From NCBI GenBank assembly GCA_902583445.1, contig CACHVZ010000007.1, positions 1-53,469 on the forward strand: DNA of 53,469 bases, in the 5' to 3' direction. Within the stretch, counting starts at the first letter, position 1; every line of letters starts with the position of its first letter. The notes below the pieces were generated by a model. It was not told the DNA's origin. It saw only the letters and a list, made by a program, of their open reading frames with translations, and did not search any database. A program made the translations under genes and the position numbers. The DNA is from an uncultured Bacteroidota bacterium (GTDB lineage Bacteria; Bacteroidota; Bacteroidia; Flavobacteriales; Flavobacteriaceae). Of the stretch, positions 18,494 to 27,041 are shown one piece after another.

Positions 18494-19902
18494 ACTTGTC
18501 CTAAAAAGAAAGTTTTAAATCCAATTGATTGAAGTTTATGTTTGTCAAGCAAATTTCGCCCGTCAAAAACCCATGGATTATCTTTCATGTTATTATATAT
18601 TTTATTCCAATCATAACTTTTAAATTCATCCCACTCTGTACAAATGACAGCAAAATTTACATTTTTTAAAGCTATGTATGCATCTTTACAAATAGTAATT
18701 TGTGAAACAAGTTTTTTTATCTCTTTATTACTTTTTCCTGAACTTTCTAACTGAAGTTTTAAGTCTTCTAGAATTCTTTCCTTTTGGACCATAGGATCAT
18801 AAATTTTAATTTTAATTTTTTGATCCAATAGTTGATTTGTCAAATAAATAGATGCAGATTCTCTAGAATCATTGGTATTTTTTTTAAATGCCCAACCTAA
18901 AATAGTAACGATTTGGTCTTCTTTATTTGATTTAATCTTGTTTATTATTTTGTCACCAAATCTAAATGTTTGATAGCTATTTATTTTGGTTACGTTCTCC
19001 CAATAATCAGCAACTTCGGATAAACCGTATTGCCTAGAAATATATACTAAATTTAAAATATCTTTTTTAAAACAACTTCCACCAAACCCAATGGATGATT
19101 TTAAAAAATCAGGTCCAATTCTAGAGTCCATTCCAACTGCTTTTGAAACTTCTTGAATATTCGCGTCTGTTTTCTCACACAATGCAGAAATAGAATTAAT
19201 TGAAGAAATTCTTTGTGCTAGCATTGCATTTGAAACCAATTTAGACAATTCAGAAGACCAAACATTTGTTCTTAAAATTTTATTTTTTGGAATCCACCTC
19301 TCATATATCTCAACTAACTTTTCTACTGCTTCCTGCCCACTTTTTGTATCATCTCCACCAATTAGTACTCTATCAGATTTAAAAAGATCATTAATAGCTG
19401 TTCCTTCTGCCAAGAACTCTGGGTTTGATATTACTTCAAATTTGACCTTCTTATTCTCTGAACTTAATACTTTTTTGATTTTCTCAGCTGTTCTTACAGG
19501 TAAAGTAGATTTCTCAACAACTATTTTATCAGAAGAAGAAAATTTAGCAATCTGCATTGCACATTTCTCAACAAATGTTAAATCAGCTGCCATACCTTTT
19601 CCTTTTCCAGAAGTCTTGGTTGGTGTATTGACAGCCATAAATATCATATCCGCTTCATCTATAGCTTTTCCAACTTTTGATGAAAAAAACAAATTCTTAT
19701 TTCTTGTCTTACCAATTATTTTTGATAACCCAGGTTCAAAAACAGGTAATTTGTTTAAGTCCTTTTTATTCCAATTTCTAATTTTTTTAAGATTTGTGTC
19801 AACAACAGTAATTTTAATCTCAGGGCACTTTAATGCAATTACAGCCATTGTTGGTCCACCTACATAGCCAGCTCCAATACAACAAATATTTTTAATTTTC
19901 AT
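18490..19902 (-). CDS. ugd: UDP-glucose 6-dehydrogenase, eukaryote-like form
   Basis: 470 residues, longer than typical bacterial Ugd (about 390-440) and similar in pattern to animal UGDH. NAD-binding IGAGYVGGPTMAVIA is at 9-23, KSTLPVRTAEKIK at 131-143 and ISNPEFLAEGTA at 158-169. The catalytic cysteine is C277 in GFGGSCFKKD, and FKKNTNDSRESAS matches the third domain. It converts UDP-glucose to UDP-glucuronate. A second dehydrogenase of the TviB type follows with a 4-base overlap, so two uronic acids are likely available to the glycan. Confidence 0.9.
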   Translation of the reverse strand: MKIKNICCIGAGYVGGPTMAVIALKCPEIKITVVDTNLKKIRNWNKKDLNKLPVFEPGLSKIIGKTRNKNLFFSSKVGKAIDEADMIFMAVNTPTKTSGKGKGMAADLTFVEKCAMQIAKFSSSDKIVVEKSTLPVRTAEKIKKVLSSENKKVKFEVISNPEFLAEGTAINDLFKSDRVLIGGDDTKSGQEAVEKLVEIYERWIPKNKILRTNVWSSELSKLVSNAMLAQRISSINSISALCEKTDANIQEVSKAVGMDSRIGPDFLKSSIGFGGSCFKKDILNLVYISRQYGLSEVADYWENVTKINSYQTFRFGDKIINKIKSNKEDQIVTILGWAFKKNTNDSRESASIYLTNQLLDQKIKIKIYDPMVQKERILEDLKLQLESSGKSNKEIKKLVSQITICKDAYIALKNVNFAVICTEWDEFKSYDWNKIYNNMKDNPWVFDGRNLLDKHKLQSIGFKTFFLGQV

Positions 19903-19903
19903 A

Positions 19904-20326
19904 TTACTCTTTTAATAACCAAGAAGATGATTGAATTTTATCTCCAAGCCCATCTATTAAATTAATATTCAATTTTGCACAAATTGATGCCTCTGGAATT
20001 GAATCATTGGTTTGATCTCCTCCATTGGCAAAACATAAGTCAAGCTCTGAAGAATATTCTCCATGAATTTTTTCAATCGATTTTGATACGGTTCTGTCAT
20101 TATCAATAGATAAAAAAGTTTTATCTGTAATTTTTAGTTCATCTACTATTAATAACCTTTCTTTTTCGTCCATGAACTCTTTTGAGCCCTTTAATTTTCT
20201 TTGATAATCATTATTTACAATTACAAATAATACATCTCCATAATTCTTTGCATTTTTAAAGTACTCAATATGCCCTTTATGTAGAGGGTTAAAATATCCC
20301 GAAACAATTATTGCCTTTTTTTTCAT
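19904..20326 (-). CDS. RfaE/TagD-type nucleotidyltransferase
   Basis: 140 residues, the size of a single cytidylyltransferase-like domain. The HxGH nucleotide-binding motif is HKGH (16-19) in YFNPLHKGHIEYF, and VIVNNDYQRKLKG follows the first helix as in TagD and HldE C-terminal domains. It would join a nucleotide to a sugar or polyol phosphate. The partner substrate is unknown; glycerol-3-phosphate (TagD) or a heptose phosphate are the family precedents, but no heptose genes are seen here. It overlaps the cupin gene upstream by 4 bases, so the two probably work on the same route. Confidence 0.78.
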   Translation of the reverse strand: MKKKAIIVSGYFNPLHKGHIEYFKNAKNYGDVLFVIVNNDYQRKLKGSKEFMDEKERLLIVDELKITDKTFLSIDNDRTVSKSIEKIHGEYSSELDLCFANGGDQTNDSIPEASICAKLNINLIDGLGDKIQSSSWLLKE

Positions 20327-20676
20327 TTTGTTCTATTATAATCATCATCAATTCTAACTATATCATCTTCACCAAAATAACTTCCTGTTTGTACTTCAAC
20401 GAAAACTAGAACTTGGTTTGAATTATTTTTAATTCTATGTTTTTCATTTTTTTTTATTGTTATGCAATCACCATAATTAACAATTTTAGTATTTCCTTCA
20501 ATAGTTACTTCACCAGAACCCTTCACAATAGTCCATACTTCAGATCTTTTATTGTGGTACTGGTAACTAAGTCTATGTCCTGGTTTTACTTCAATCACTT
20601 TCAATTTATAATTAGGTTCATCCTTAATTACAATATACTTACCCCAAGGCCTTAATGCTTCTTCTATAACTTTCAT
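20323..20676 (-). CDS. Stand-alone type-II phosphomannose isomerase cupin
   Basis: 117 residues forming one cupin barrel equal to the C-terminal domain of ManC/AlgA. It has RPWGKY (9-14), KPGHRLSYQYHNKRSEVW (31-48) with the metal-binding set H34, H41 and E46, and HRIKN near 80. The guanylyltransferase half of ManC is absent. It may isomerise fructose-6-phosphate and mannose-6-phosphate, which would feed GDP-mannose for gmd in the upstream unit, or it may be a repurposed sugar-phosphate epimerase. No GDP-mannose pyrophosphorylase is seen in the window. Confidence 0.78.
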   Translation of the reverse strand: MKVIEEALRPWGKYIVIKDEPNYKLKVIEVKPGHRLSYQYHNKRSEVWTIVKGSGEVTIEGNTKIVNYGDCITIKKNEKHRIKNNSNQVLVFVEVQTGSYFGEDDIVRIDDDYNRTK

Positions 20677-20681
20677 GTCTA

Positions 20682-21194
20682 TTAATCCTTAGAATATAAC
20701 TTAATGTGGGGCTGATTTTCTAGAAGATTTGATGATAAATAGAAGCTTACTTTTCTTCCAATTAATTTTTCAATCTTGTTTTCCAGTTGAGCTATATAGT
20801 TAAAATTTAAATCATTACCTATTAGAAAAACTTCAATATTACCAGAATCAATTCCCTTGGCATAATCTCCAATTAAAAGAATATATTCAACATTACCCAT
20901 TCTTTCCAAGACAACTTCTACCAAATCTTCTAATCCTAAATGCTTAAGTACAACTTTTCTTAAGGTTTCATAAAGGGGATGGTCTATATTTACTTTATAT
21001 TCTATCTTATTATCTTGTTTAACTTTTTTTAAATAACCAGCTCCATATAGGTGGTTTAGCTCTTTTCTAATTGAGTTTGTAGATTCACCCATTTCATTAG
21101 CAAGACCATTTAAGTATCCACGATTTGCTTGAGAGATAAAAAACTTCAGTAAAAGTCTTAATCTTGTTTTAGATGTTATTAATTGATTTAGCAT
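20682..21194 (-). CDS. Winged-helix regulator with degenerate nucleotidyltransferase-like tail
   Basis: 170 residues. Residues 1-70 form a winged helix with ITSKTRLRLLLKFF and NSIRKELNHLYGAGYLKK as the recognition helix and wing. Residues 100-165 follow a MNT-type nucleotidyltransferase pattern with GDYAKG (109-114, where active enzymes have GSxAxG) and NIEVFLIG (119-126), where the DxD metal pair is not preserved. The tail is therefore probably a sensor or scaffold. It is the first gene of the second transcription unit, starting 15 bases from the predicted start site, so it may regulate that unit and itself. ATG at 21194. Confidence 0.7.
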   Translation of the reverse strand: MLNQLITSKTRLRLLLKFFISQANRGYLNGLANEMGESTNSIRKELNHLYGAGYLKKVKQDNKIEYKVNIDHPLYETLRKVVLKHLGLEDLVEVVLERMGNVEYILLIGDYAKGIDSGNIEVFLIGNDLNFNYIAQLENKIEKLIGRKVSFYLSSNLLENQPHIKLYSKD

Positions 21195-21207
21195 ATTAAA
21201 ACTATTA

Positions 21208-21238
21208 TTAAGTTACAAAAGTACTTAATTTATGATAA
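21208..21238 (-). repeat. 31-base promoter element, copy 2 of 2
   Basis: Matches 29641-29671 at 30 of 31 bases (one t/a difference at the seventh base). It covers the -7 box and most of the spacer of a promoter. Its conservation in the spacer, beyond the boxes themselves, suggests a shared regulator site or recent copying. Confidence 0.85.
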
Positions 21239-21246
21239 CTTTACAA
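21216..21246 (-). promoter_or_regulatory. Bacteroidota-type promoter for the regulator-led unit
   Basis: On the minus strand TACTTTTG (21216-21223) fits the TAnnTTTG -7 box exactly. A TTG (21244-21246) lies 20 bases upstream as a -33 box, one base longer than the ideal 19. The predicted start site is near 21209, giving a leader of about 15 bases to the ATG at 21194. Confidence 0.7.
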
Positions 21247-21332
21247 CTAAAAAATGTATTTATTATTAGAGGTTGAACCATAGTATCATCCTAGTCAAAT
21301 AGAATATTTTAAAAAGTTATAGATTTTACATT

Positions 21333-21379
21333 ATTAAATAAATATTACCTTTTTGAACAGATCCAAATATTTATTTAAT
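21333..21379 (-). terminator. Perfect 14-bp inverted repeat after the GNAT gene
   Basis: The arms 21333-21346 and 21366-21379 are exact reverse complements (attaaataaatatt and its complement) around a 19-base loop. The structure starts 4 bases after the GNAT stop on the minus strand and precedes the next promoter. The stem is pure A/T and lacks a clear U tract, so it is a weak intrinsic terminator at best. It could instead be an mRNA 3' end stabiliser or a protein site. Its place marks a likely border between the two transcription units. Confidence 0.5.
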
Positions 21380-21383
21380 TACT

Positions 21384-21941
21384 TTAAATGTGTTGTTTAT
21401 CATGGTAATCTCTAAACAATGCCATTCTAAGCTTGTCTTTATAAGTGCCATTAATTAATTCATGTTTTTTAAGTCTACCTTCTTCAACAAATCCTAAAGA
21501 TCTATAAAGACTTAATGCCATAGCATTATTAGCAATAACCCCAAGATTTATTTTTCTTAATGACAATTTTGTAAAACAAAAATTAATCACTGCAATAGAA
21601 GCCTCTTTTGCGTAACCTTTACCCCAAGTTGTTTTATCTCCAATCATAATTCCGTATTCACCATATAAATGTCTATAGTTGATAGGGTCTATTTTTATAT
21701 TACCAATATGTTGATTAGTGTTTTTTAATATTATTGCCCATGAAAAGATTTTATTGTTTTCTATATTCTTTAAATAGTCTTCCAGCATTTGCAGTGAATA
21801 GTCTGCACCTCCTGTGTCCATATAGTGAACAACTTTATCATCTTGCATCCAACTTAGATAAATTTTTGACAAAAAGTCTAATCCTAATGGTTTTAAGGTC
21901 AGTCTTTCAGTATTAATGCTTATAATCGGTATATCTTTCAT
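21384..21941 (-). CDS. GNAT N-acetyltransferase (RimJ/RimL-like)
   Basis: 185 residues. It shows the GNAT pattern: TERLTLKPL near the start, SWAIILKNTNQHIGNIKI in the central strands, GYAKEASIAVINFCF as the acetyl-CoA-binding loop and helix, and NNAMALSLYRSLGFVEEG near the end. In a glycan locus such enzymes commonly acetylate an amino sugar nucleotide, as PseH does in pseudaminate synthesis. Here it is the last gene of the unit that encodes NeuB, NeuA-like and perosamine-synthase-like enzymes, so an amino-sugar acceptor is likely. The exact substrate is not determinable. Confidence 0.82.
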   Translation of the reverse strand: MKDIPIISINTERLTLKPLGLDFLSKIYLSWMQDDKVVHYMDTGGADYSLQMLEDYLKNIENNKIFSWAIILKNTNQHIGNIKIDPINYRHLYGEYGIMIGDKTTWGKGYAKEASIAVINFCFTKLSLRKINLGVIANNAMALSLYRSLGFVEEGRLKKHELINGTYKDKLRMALFRDYHDKQHI

Positions 21942-21952
21942 TTTTTAAAAAA

Positions 21953-22723
21953 TTAGAGAGTGAATCCGTCATCAATAATTATATTTTGTCCATTTATATA
22001 TTTACTCATATCGCTTAATAGGTATATAAGGGTTCCTGTTAGATCTGACGAATCTAGCATTCCTTTGTTTAAAGTATACGCTCTATAATTTTCTTTAAAT
22101 ATTTCCGAGTGATTATTAATTATACCTCCCGGACTAATACAATTAACTCTTATATTTTTACCTTTTAAATATTTGGAGAAATACTTATTTAAATGGATTA
22201 TACCAGACTTAATTGCAGAATATTCAACAGGTGTTGTTAATTCTGTAGATTTATAAATTTCAAATTTAGGAGCAATTACTCCATATATTGAAGCAATATT
22301 TATAAGGTTTCCAATTCCTTGATTCAAAAAATATTTAATTGCAACTTGAGATGTTAAAAAATATCCACCTAAATGTAAATTAATATTTTCATTAAAATCA
22401 TTAATATCAACATCTAAAAAATCATTTCCAAAATTTTCATTTCTTGGATACGAGGTGTTCACAACCGCATCTATGTGCTGATATAATTCAAAAATTTCTT
22501 TAAAAGCATTTTTTACTGATGATTCAGAGCTTATATCACATGGGATAAATTGAATCTTATTGGAATTTAATTCTTTTTTTAGATTATTGAATCGCTGAAT
22601 ATTTTCTTTAGTTTCTATATCACCAATTACAAGTTCTGCTCCATTTTCAATTACAGATTTTGAAAATGCTCTTCCTAGAAGTCCTAAACCCCCTACTATA
22701 AAAATATTTTTCTTATCTAACAT
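21953..22723 (-). CDS. Short-chain dehydrogenase/reductase (PtmA-like)
   Basis: 256 residues, classical SDR. Glycine-rich VGGLGLLGRAF is at 10-20, a catalytic serine lies in NIASIYG (S145), the YSAIK pair gives Y168 and K172, and VNCISPGGI follows. SDRs of this pattern are found with NeuB/NeuA-type genes; PtmA of the Campylobacter legionaminate locus is one example. A direct biochemical role in those loci is not well fixed. It starts 1 base from the stop of the aminotransferase gene upstream. It probably reduces or oxidises a sugar intermediate in the cytoplasm. Confidence 0.82.
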   Translation of the reverse strand: MLDKKNIFIVGGLGLLGRAFSKSVIENGAELVIGDIETKENIQRFNNLKKELNSNKIQFIPCDISSESSVKNAFKEIFELYQHIDAVVNTSYPRNENFGNDFLDVDINDFNENINLHLGGYFLTSQVAIKYFLNQGIGNLINIASIYGVIAPKFEIYKSTELTTPVEYSAIKSGIIHLNKYFSKYLKGKNIRVNCISPGGIINNHSEIFKENYRAYTLNKGMLDSSDLTGTLIYLLSDMSKYINGQNIIIDDGFTL

Positions 22724-24070
22724 TTAATTATATTTTCTAAAAACAGGTTTTACAACTTCAGAATTTAGATAGTCATCAACTTGACCATCAATAGCTTTTT
22801 TAATTACTCCAAAACTTTTATCAAGAGCAAACAGAGTTCGTTCCATTTCACTATCACCATGAGAAAAAGATAATGCTATATATGGAATTAAAATTTTTTC
22901 TCTCATCATTTCTTGTAAAAAGAGTGTTCTCAAGCTAAGAGAATTATTCCCTTGATTATCCATTATTAAATAATTAGGAGAACATCCTAAACCATTAAAA
23001 ATAATATTTTTAGACAAACCATGCTTTTTTGAAATAGAATTTGCTTCTTTAATCAAGGTTGAGCCATAATCCCAAATATGTTGTATTACATTATCTCTTT
23101 TTAGTATCTCAATTGTTTTAATAAAAGCACCTAATGAACTCATTTCTGCTCCATGAGTTGTAGAGGTAAGGAATACTCTTTCAGCACCAATATTTCGAAT
23201 TGACCCTAAGGACATAATCTTCTCTTTACCACAAAGTGCAGCTACAGCAAAACCATTTGCCATTGCTTTTCCAAAAGTACATAAGTCGGGATCTACATTA
23301 TAAAAATACTGAGCTCCTTTTAAATGCCATCTAAAACCTGTAATCATTTCATCTAAAATAAATACACTTTTATGTTTCTTTGTTAGAGCTCGAACCTGAT
23401 TTAAGAAATTATTTCCATTGTCAGGACACTCTCTACATGAGTTTATTTTTTGACATCCAGAAATACATGGAATTAAGGAAGTTGCAGGTTCCAAAATTAC
23501 ACCAGCAATTTGATCTGGGTATTTCTTATACAGTTCCTCTAAAGAACTTATGTCATTATAATTAAACTTTAGTGTGAAATGCTCGGTTTCTTTTAAAGTT
23601 CCTTTTTTAACCTCAGTTGAACTAATGAACCAATCATTGAAAGAAAAAAATGGTTGCTCTGCTGGAACAGCAATATATTTTCTATTGGTATATGCTCGAG
23701 CCAATTTTATTGCAGCTGTTGTTACTGTAGACCCATGTTTTGCGAATTTAACCATTTCAACAGAAGGAATAAGATCAATTATAAGTTCTGCAGCATTTAG
23801 TTCAGTTAATGATGCTCTTGTTAAGTTATTTCCTTTTAATATTTCTTGATATACGGCATCAGCCACTTCTTTGTTCCCATATCCAATATTTACAGATCTC
23901 AATCCCATACCATAGTCTAAATACTCCTGGCCATTTGTATCATAAACATATGCGCCTTTTCCACTTGATAATATAGGTGGTGCGTTTGAAGGGAATTGGT
24001 CATCACCCCTTGAGTATGTGTGAGCACCCCCTGGAATAGAATTATGAAGCCTTTCCTTATAATTTTTCAT
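22724..24070 (-). CDS. Class-III aminotransferase, GSA-aminomutase-like, with Cys insert
   Basis: 448 residues from the ATG at 24070 (a TTG two codons earlier is also open). It has PGGAHTYSRGDD near the start, the PLP-site DEMITGF (240-246) and the Schiff-base lysine in TFGKAMANG (K268). The family includes glutamate-1-semialdehyde aminomutase, but copies inside glycan loci are thought to transaminate keto sugars. Unusually, residues 202-215 hold four cysteines spaced CX3CX5CX2C, in the loop before NFLNQVRAL; this could bind zinc or an Fe-S cluster. Upstream lies a possible 35-residue ORF, then neuA. Confidence 0.85.
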   Translation of the reverse strand: MKNYKERLHNSIPGGAHTYSRGDDQFPSNAPPILSSGKGAYVYDTNGQEYLDYGMGLRSVNIGYGNKEVADAVYQEILKGNNLTRASLTELNAAELIIDLIPSVEMVKFAKHGSTVTTAAIKLARAYTNRKYIAVPAEQPFFSFNDWFISSTEVKKGTLKETEHFTLKFNYNDISSLEELYKKYPDQIAGVILEPATSLIPCISGCQKINSCRECPDNGNNFLNQVRALTKKHKSVFILDEMITGFRWHLKGAQYFYNVDPDLCTFGKAMANGFAVAALCGKEKIMSLGSIRNIGAERVFLTSTTHGAEMSSLGAFIKTIEILKRDNVIQHIWDYGSTLIKEANSISKKHGLSKNIIFNGLGCSPNYLIMDNQGNNSLSLRTLFLQEMMREKILIPYIALSFSHGDSEMERTLFALDKSFGVIKKAIDGQVDDYLNSEVVKPVFRKYN

Positions 24071-24072
24071 TA

Positions 24073-24180
24073 TCAAATAATTTTAATGAATATGCTGTAT
24101 ATACTTGAAGGCTGTTTTCCATTATTGATTTCAATTTTTTTATATGCTTCTATTAATTTAAAACCATTTATCATCATCAT
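24073..24180 (-). CDS. Possible 35-residue small ORF
   Basis: Fills most of the 122-base gap between the neuA-like gene and the aminotransferase. It starts at one of three consecutive ATG codons (24180, 24177, 24174), preceded by AGAAG at ribosome-binding distance. It reads MMMINGFKLIEAYKK onward and ends with TGA, 2 bases before the aminotransferase ATG. No family is recognised. It could be a translated leader that couples neuA to the next gene, a remnant, or chance. Confidence 0.3.
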   Translation of the reverse strand: MMMINGFKLIEAYKKIEINNGKQPSSIYSIFIKII

Positions 24181-24192
24181 AAACTTCTTTTT

Positions 24193-24915
24193 TTACAGTA
24201 TGTTTTTTGTGTAATCTTTTTTAATTAAAAAATCTAAAAATTCCATTTCAATTGGATTATCAATTTCAAAACATATATGATCCATTTTATAAATTAAACT
24301 CTTATCAGTTATTTGTGTTCTAAATTTTAATTCAAAAAACTTTCTTCTAAAAACATAAATTGAGGCATTCATATCATAAACTTTAGGGCTTTTTTGCCTT
24401 GAAAAATAATCTTCTTCATTTTTGACTAAATCAAAAAATCCATTTTCTTTTTTTTCTACCATATCAAAATATGGGTTGTGATTAGGATCACTAACTGAAA
24501 AAATATTATAAGCTTTTTTATTTTTTTTTAAAATATCAAATGAATTTAATAGGTCTTTAATAGTTCTTAAAGGAGATGTTACGTCTAAATCTATTATGTA
24601 ATCATATTTTTTTTTGTTTTCAGTTTCCATATAATTTAAAACATGGTCAATAGTTTCAACTTTACCTGCCTCATCATTTGCCAATAATGAAGGTCTTAAA
24701 TAAGATGTTTTTAGTCCATGATCTGAAGCTACTTTTTTTATCATTTTATCATCTGTTGATAATATGATATCACAATCAATATGATTTTTAAATTCCATTG
24801 CAAAATCAATAGTATATGCTATTAATGGTTTTCCATTAACCAGAAAAATGTTTTTTTTTGGAATTCCTTTAGATCCTCCCCTTGCACAAATTGTAATTAA
24901 AATGTTACTATCCAT
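24193..24915 (-). CDS. neuA: CMP-nonulosonate cytidylyltransferase (NeuA-like)
   Basis: 240 residues, the typical length of bacterial NeuA/LegF/PseF. The full catalytic signature ARGGSKGIPKKN is at 11-22, followed by GKPLIAYTI, LSTDD, LRPSLLANDEA, and LDVTSPLR at 110-117. All CTP- and sugar-binding motifs look intact. It activates an ulosonic acid with CMP for a transferase. The neuB gene is four genes upstream in the same unit. Whether the sugar is Neu5Ac, legionaminate or another nonulosonate cannot be told, because no hydrolysing 2-epimerase (NeuC/LegG) is visible in the window. Confidence 0.9.
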   Translation of the reverse strand: MDSNILITICARGGSKGIPKKNIFLVNGKPLIAYTIDFAMEFKNHIDCDIILSTDDKMIKKVASDHGLKTSYLRPSLLANDEAGKVETIDHVLNYMETENKKKYDYIIDLDVTSPLRTIKDLLNSFDILKKNKKAYNIFSVSDPNHNPYFDMVEKKENGFFDLVKNEEDYFSRQKSPKVYDMNASIYVFRRKFFELKFRTQITDKSLIYKMDHICFEIDNPIEMEFLDFLIKKDYTKNIL

Positions 24916-25944
24916 TTAGTTCTTTTTTAATTCAAACTCCATCATGATTTTAACTAATTCATCAAATTTAATTTTGGCTTTCCACCCAAGAACCTTTTCC
25001 GCCTTTGTCGGGTTCCCATGTAAATTTTCTACTTCTGTTGGTCTAAAGTAATAAGGGTCTATATAAACTAGTACATCATTAGAGTCAGAGCATTTACCAA
25101 CTTCGTCTACGCCACTACCTTCCCAATAAATATTATAACCTGCAATTTTAAAAGCTTTTTCAATCAACTCTCTAACAGAGTGAGTTTCTCCAGTTGCAAT
25201 AACTAGATCTAAGGGTTCCTTATGCTGAAGCATTAACCACATAGCTTCAACATATTCCGGAGCATATCCCCAGTCTCTTTTAGCATCTAAATTTCCTAAT
25301 TTAAAACTTTTAATTTTCCCACTTTTAATTTGAGCTATTGATTCCACAATTTTCTTAGTTACAAAACTATTACCTCTTCTAGGACTTTCATGATTAAATA
25401 GAATTCCGTTTGACCCAAAAATACCATAAGCTTCTCTATAATTGATAGTTGTCCAATATGCATATAGTTTTGCTGTTCCATATGGACTTCTTGGATAAAA
25501 AGGAGTAGATTCTGATTGAGGTGATTCAGAAACTTTTCCAAACAACTCACTGGTTGATGCTTGGTAAAATTTTGTTTTGTTAGTTAAATTATTTTGTCTT
25601 ATTGCTTCTAAAATATTTAATGTACCAACAGCATCAGTTTGAGCTGTATAGCCAGGAATATCAAATGATACTCTAACATGACTTTGTGCAGCAAGATGGT
25701 AAATCTCATCTGGTTTAACTTTAGAAATTATATCACTCATACAAATTGAGTCAGTTATATCTCCATAATGGACATTAAAATGTTTGTTTTTTCCCTCCCC
25801 CTTATATAAGTGGTCGACTCTTGAGACACCCTCTAGACTAGACCTCCTGATTGTTCCATGAACTTCATATCCTTTTTGTAACAAAAACTCTGAAAGATAG
25901 CTTCCGTCTTGTCCTGCAACACCTGTTATTAATGCTTTTTTCAT
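24916..25944 (-). CDS. gmd: GDP-mannose 4,6-dehydratase
   Basis: 342 residues, the usual Gmd length. It has GVAGQDGSY (8-16), TIRRSS, AAQSHV, the STSELFG motif with catalytic Thr/Glu (130-136), and Y155/K159 in YGTAK, followed by FNHESPRRG and [14 protein letters not shown]. These are diagnostic of Gmd. It makes GDP-4-keto-6-deoxy-D-mannose, the common precursor of GDP-fucose, rhamnose and perosamine. The next gene upstream (3 bases away) is a perosamine-synthase-like aminotransferase, and no fucose synthase is seen, so GDP-perosamine is the likely product of the pair. Confidence 0.94.
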   Translation of the reverse strand: MKKALITGVAGQDGSYLSEFLLQKGYEVHGTIRRSSLEGVSRVDHLYKGEGKNKHFNVHYGDITDSICMSDIISKVKPDEIYHLAAQSHVRVSFDIPGYTAQTDAVGTLNILEAIRQNNLTNKTKFYQASTSELFGKVSESPQSESTPFYPRSPYGTAKLYAYWTTINYREAYGIFGSNGILFNHESPRRGNSFVTKKIVESIAQIKSGKIKSFKLGNLDAKRDWGYAPEYVEAMWLMLQHKEPLDLVIATGETHSVRELIEKAFKIAGYNIYWEGSGVDEVGKCSDSNDVLVYIDPYYFRPTEVENLHGNPTKAEKVLGWKAKIKFDELVKIMMEFELKKN

Positions 25945-25947
25945 AAT

Positions 25948-27030
25948 TTATATTATACTGTTTATAATTTTACATATTTTGTTTTGGTCCTCATCTGAAA
26001 GGCCTGGGTAGCTTGGCAGTAAAATACCTAATTTATAAATTCTATTGGCTGTTTCACTGCTTGATTTTTCATAAAAAGGCAATTGGTCGATTGGGGTAAA
26101 GAGTGGACGTGTTTCAATTGAGTTTTCTTTTAATTTTATCTCAACTTTTTCTCTTTTACTCTGACTATCAAAAATAATAGGTGTCATCCAATAGGATGGT
26201 TCAGTGCCTTCAAGCTCCTTAATAAATCTCACTTTATTTTCTAAATTAGATTTATAATTATTATACAAACTTTTTTTTAGAGAAATAATTTTATCAACTT
26301 TATCTAATTGCCCAATTCCAATAGCTGCTTGGATATTTGTCATTCTGTAATTATAACCCAAAACATCATGGAAGTATGTTCTTTCAGAGTTTCCTTGATT
26401 TTTAAGCTTTTTGATTTTATTATAATGTTGTAAATTTTTACACAACACCATGCCACCTTCTCCAGTTGTAATTGTCTTATTTCCAAAAAAAGAAAATGTA
26501 GAAATGTCTCCAAGAGTACCTGACATTCTACTTTTATATCTTGCACCAAAGGATTCTGCAGCATCTTCAATAAGAAAAAGTCCATACTTTTTTGCAATTT
26601 CATTAAGCCTATCATAATCACAAAGAAATCCATAAACGTTAGTATACAATATAGCCTTTGTTTTTGGAGTTATTTTACTCTCGATACTATCAACGTCAAT
26701 ATTTAAGTTCTCTGATCTAATATTGCAAAAAACAGGTTTAGCACCTACATGTAAAATGGCATTTGTTGATGCAACATATGTAAAGTTTGTTGTTATTACT
26801 TCATCATCTTGTCCTATATCTAAAGCGAGCATTGCCAGATGTAAAGCTGTAGTTCCACTTGATGTTGTTGTACAATAATCTGCTTTAATATATTTTTTTA
26901 TTTGCTCTTCAAATTTATTGATGTAAGCTCCTTTAGATGAAATCCATGTTGATTTCATACAGTCATTTACCAAATCTTCTTCAGTTTTATCTATAAATGG
27001 CCTATAAATTGGAATAGCTTTGTTTGTCAT
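25948..27030 (-). CDS. per: DegT-family aminotransferase, perosamine-synthase-like
   Basis: 360 residues of the DegT/DnrJ/EryC1 fold. It has STWISSKGAYI (27-37), SSGTTALHLA (57-66), EDAAESFGA (155-163) and the PLP lysine K185 in SFFGNKTITTGEGGM. The start IPIYRPF and the GNKTITTGEGG version of the lysine motif are those of perosamine synthases. It would transfer an amino group to C4 of GDP-4-keto-6-deoxymannose made by the adjacent gmd product. LegC/PseC-type roles in nonulosonate synthesis are the main alternative. A formyltransferase two genes upstream could then give N-formylperosamine. Confidence 0.8.
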   Translation of the reverse strand: MTNKAIPIYRPFIDKTEEDLVNDCMKSTWISSKGAYINKFEEQIKKYIKADYCTTTSSGTTALHLAMLALDIGQDDEVITTNFTYVASTNAILHVGAKPVFCNIRSENLNIDVDSIESKITPKTKAILYTNVYGFLCDYDRLNEIAKKYGLFLIEDAAESFGARYKSRMSGTLGDISTFSFFGNKTITTGEGGMVLCKNLQHYNKIKKLKNQGNSERTYFHDVLGYNYRMTNIQAAIGIGQLDKVDKIISLKKSLYNNYKSNLENKVRFIKELEGTEPSYWMTPIIFDSQSKREKVEIKLKENSIETRPLFTPIDQLPFYEKSSSETANRIYKLGILLPSYPGLSDEDQNKICKIINSII

Positions 27031-27041
27031 ATAAATTAAAG

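Noticed and set aside
19442-19867. 141-residue plus-strand ORF
   Set aside because: Lies wholly antisense to the clearly conserved ugd coding frame.
21333-21379. Inverted repeat as an insertion-sequence end or attachment site
   Set aside because: No transposase, integrase or flanking duplication nearby; arms are pure A/T and sit right after a stop codon.
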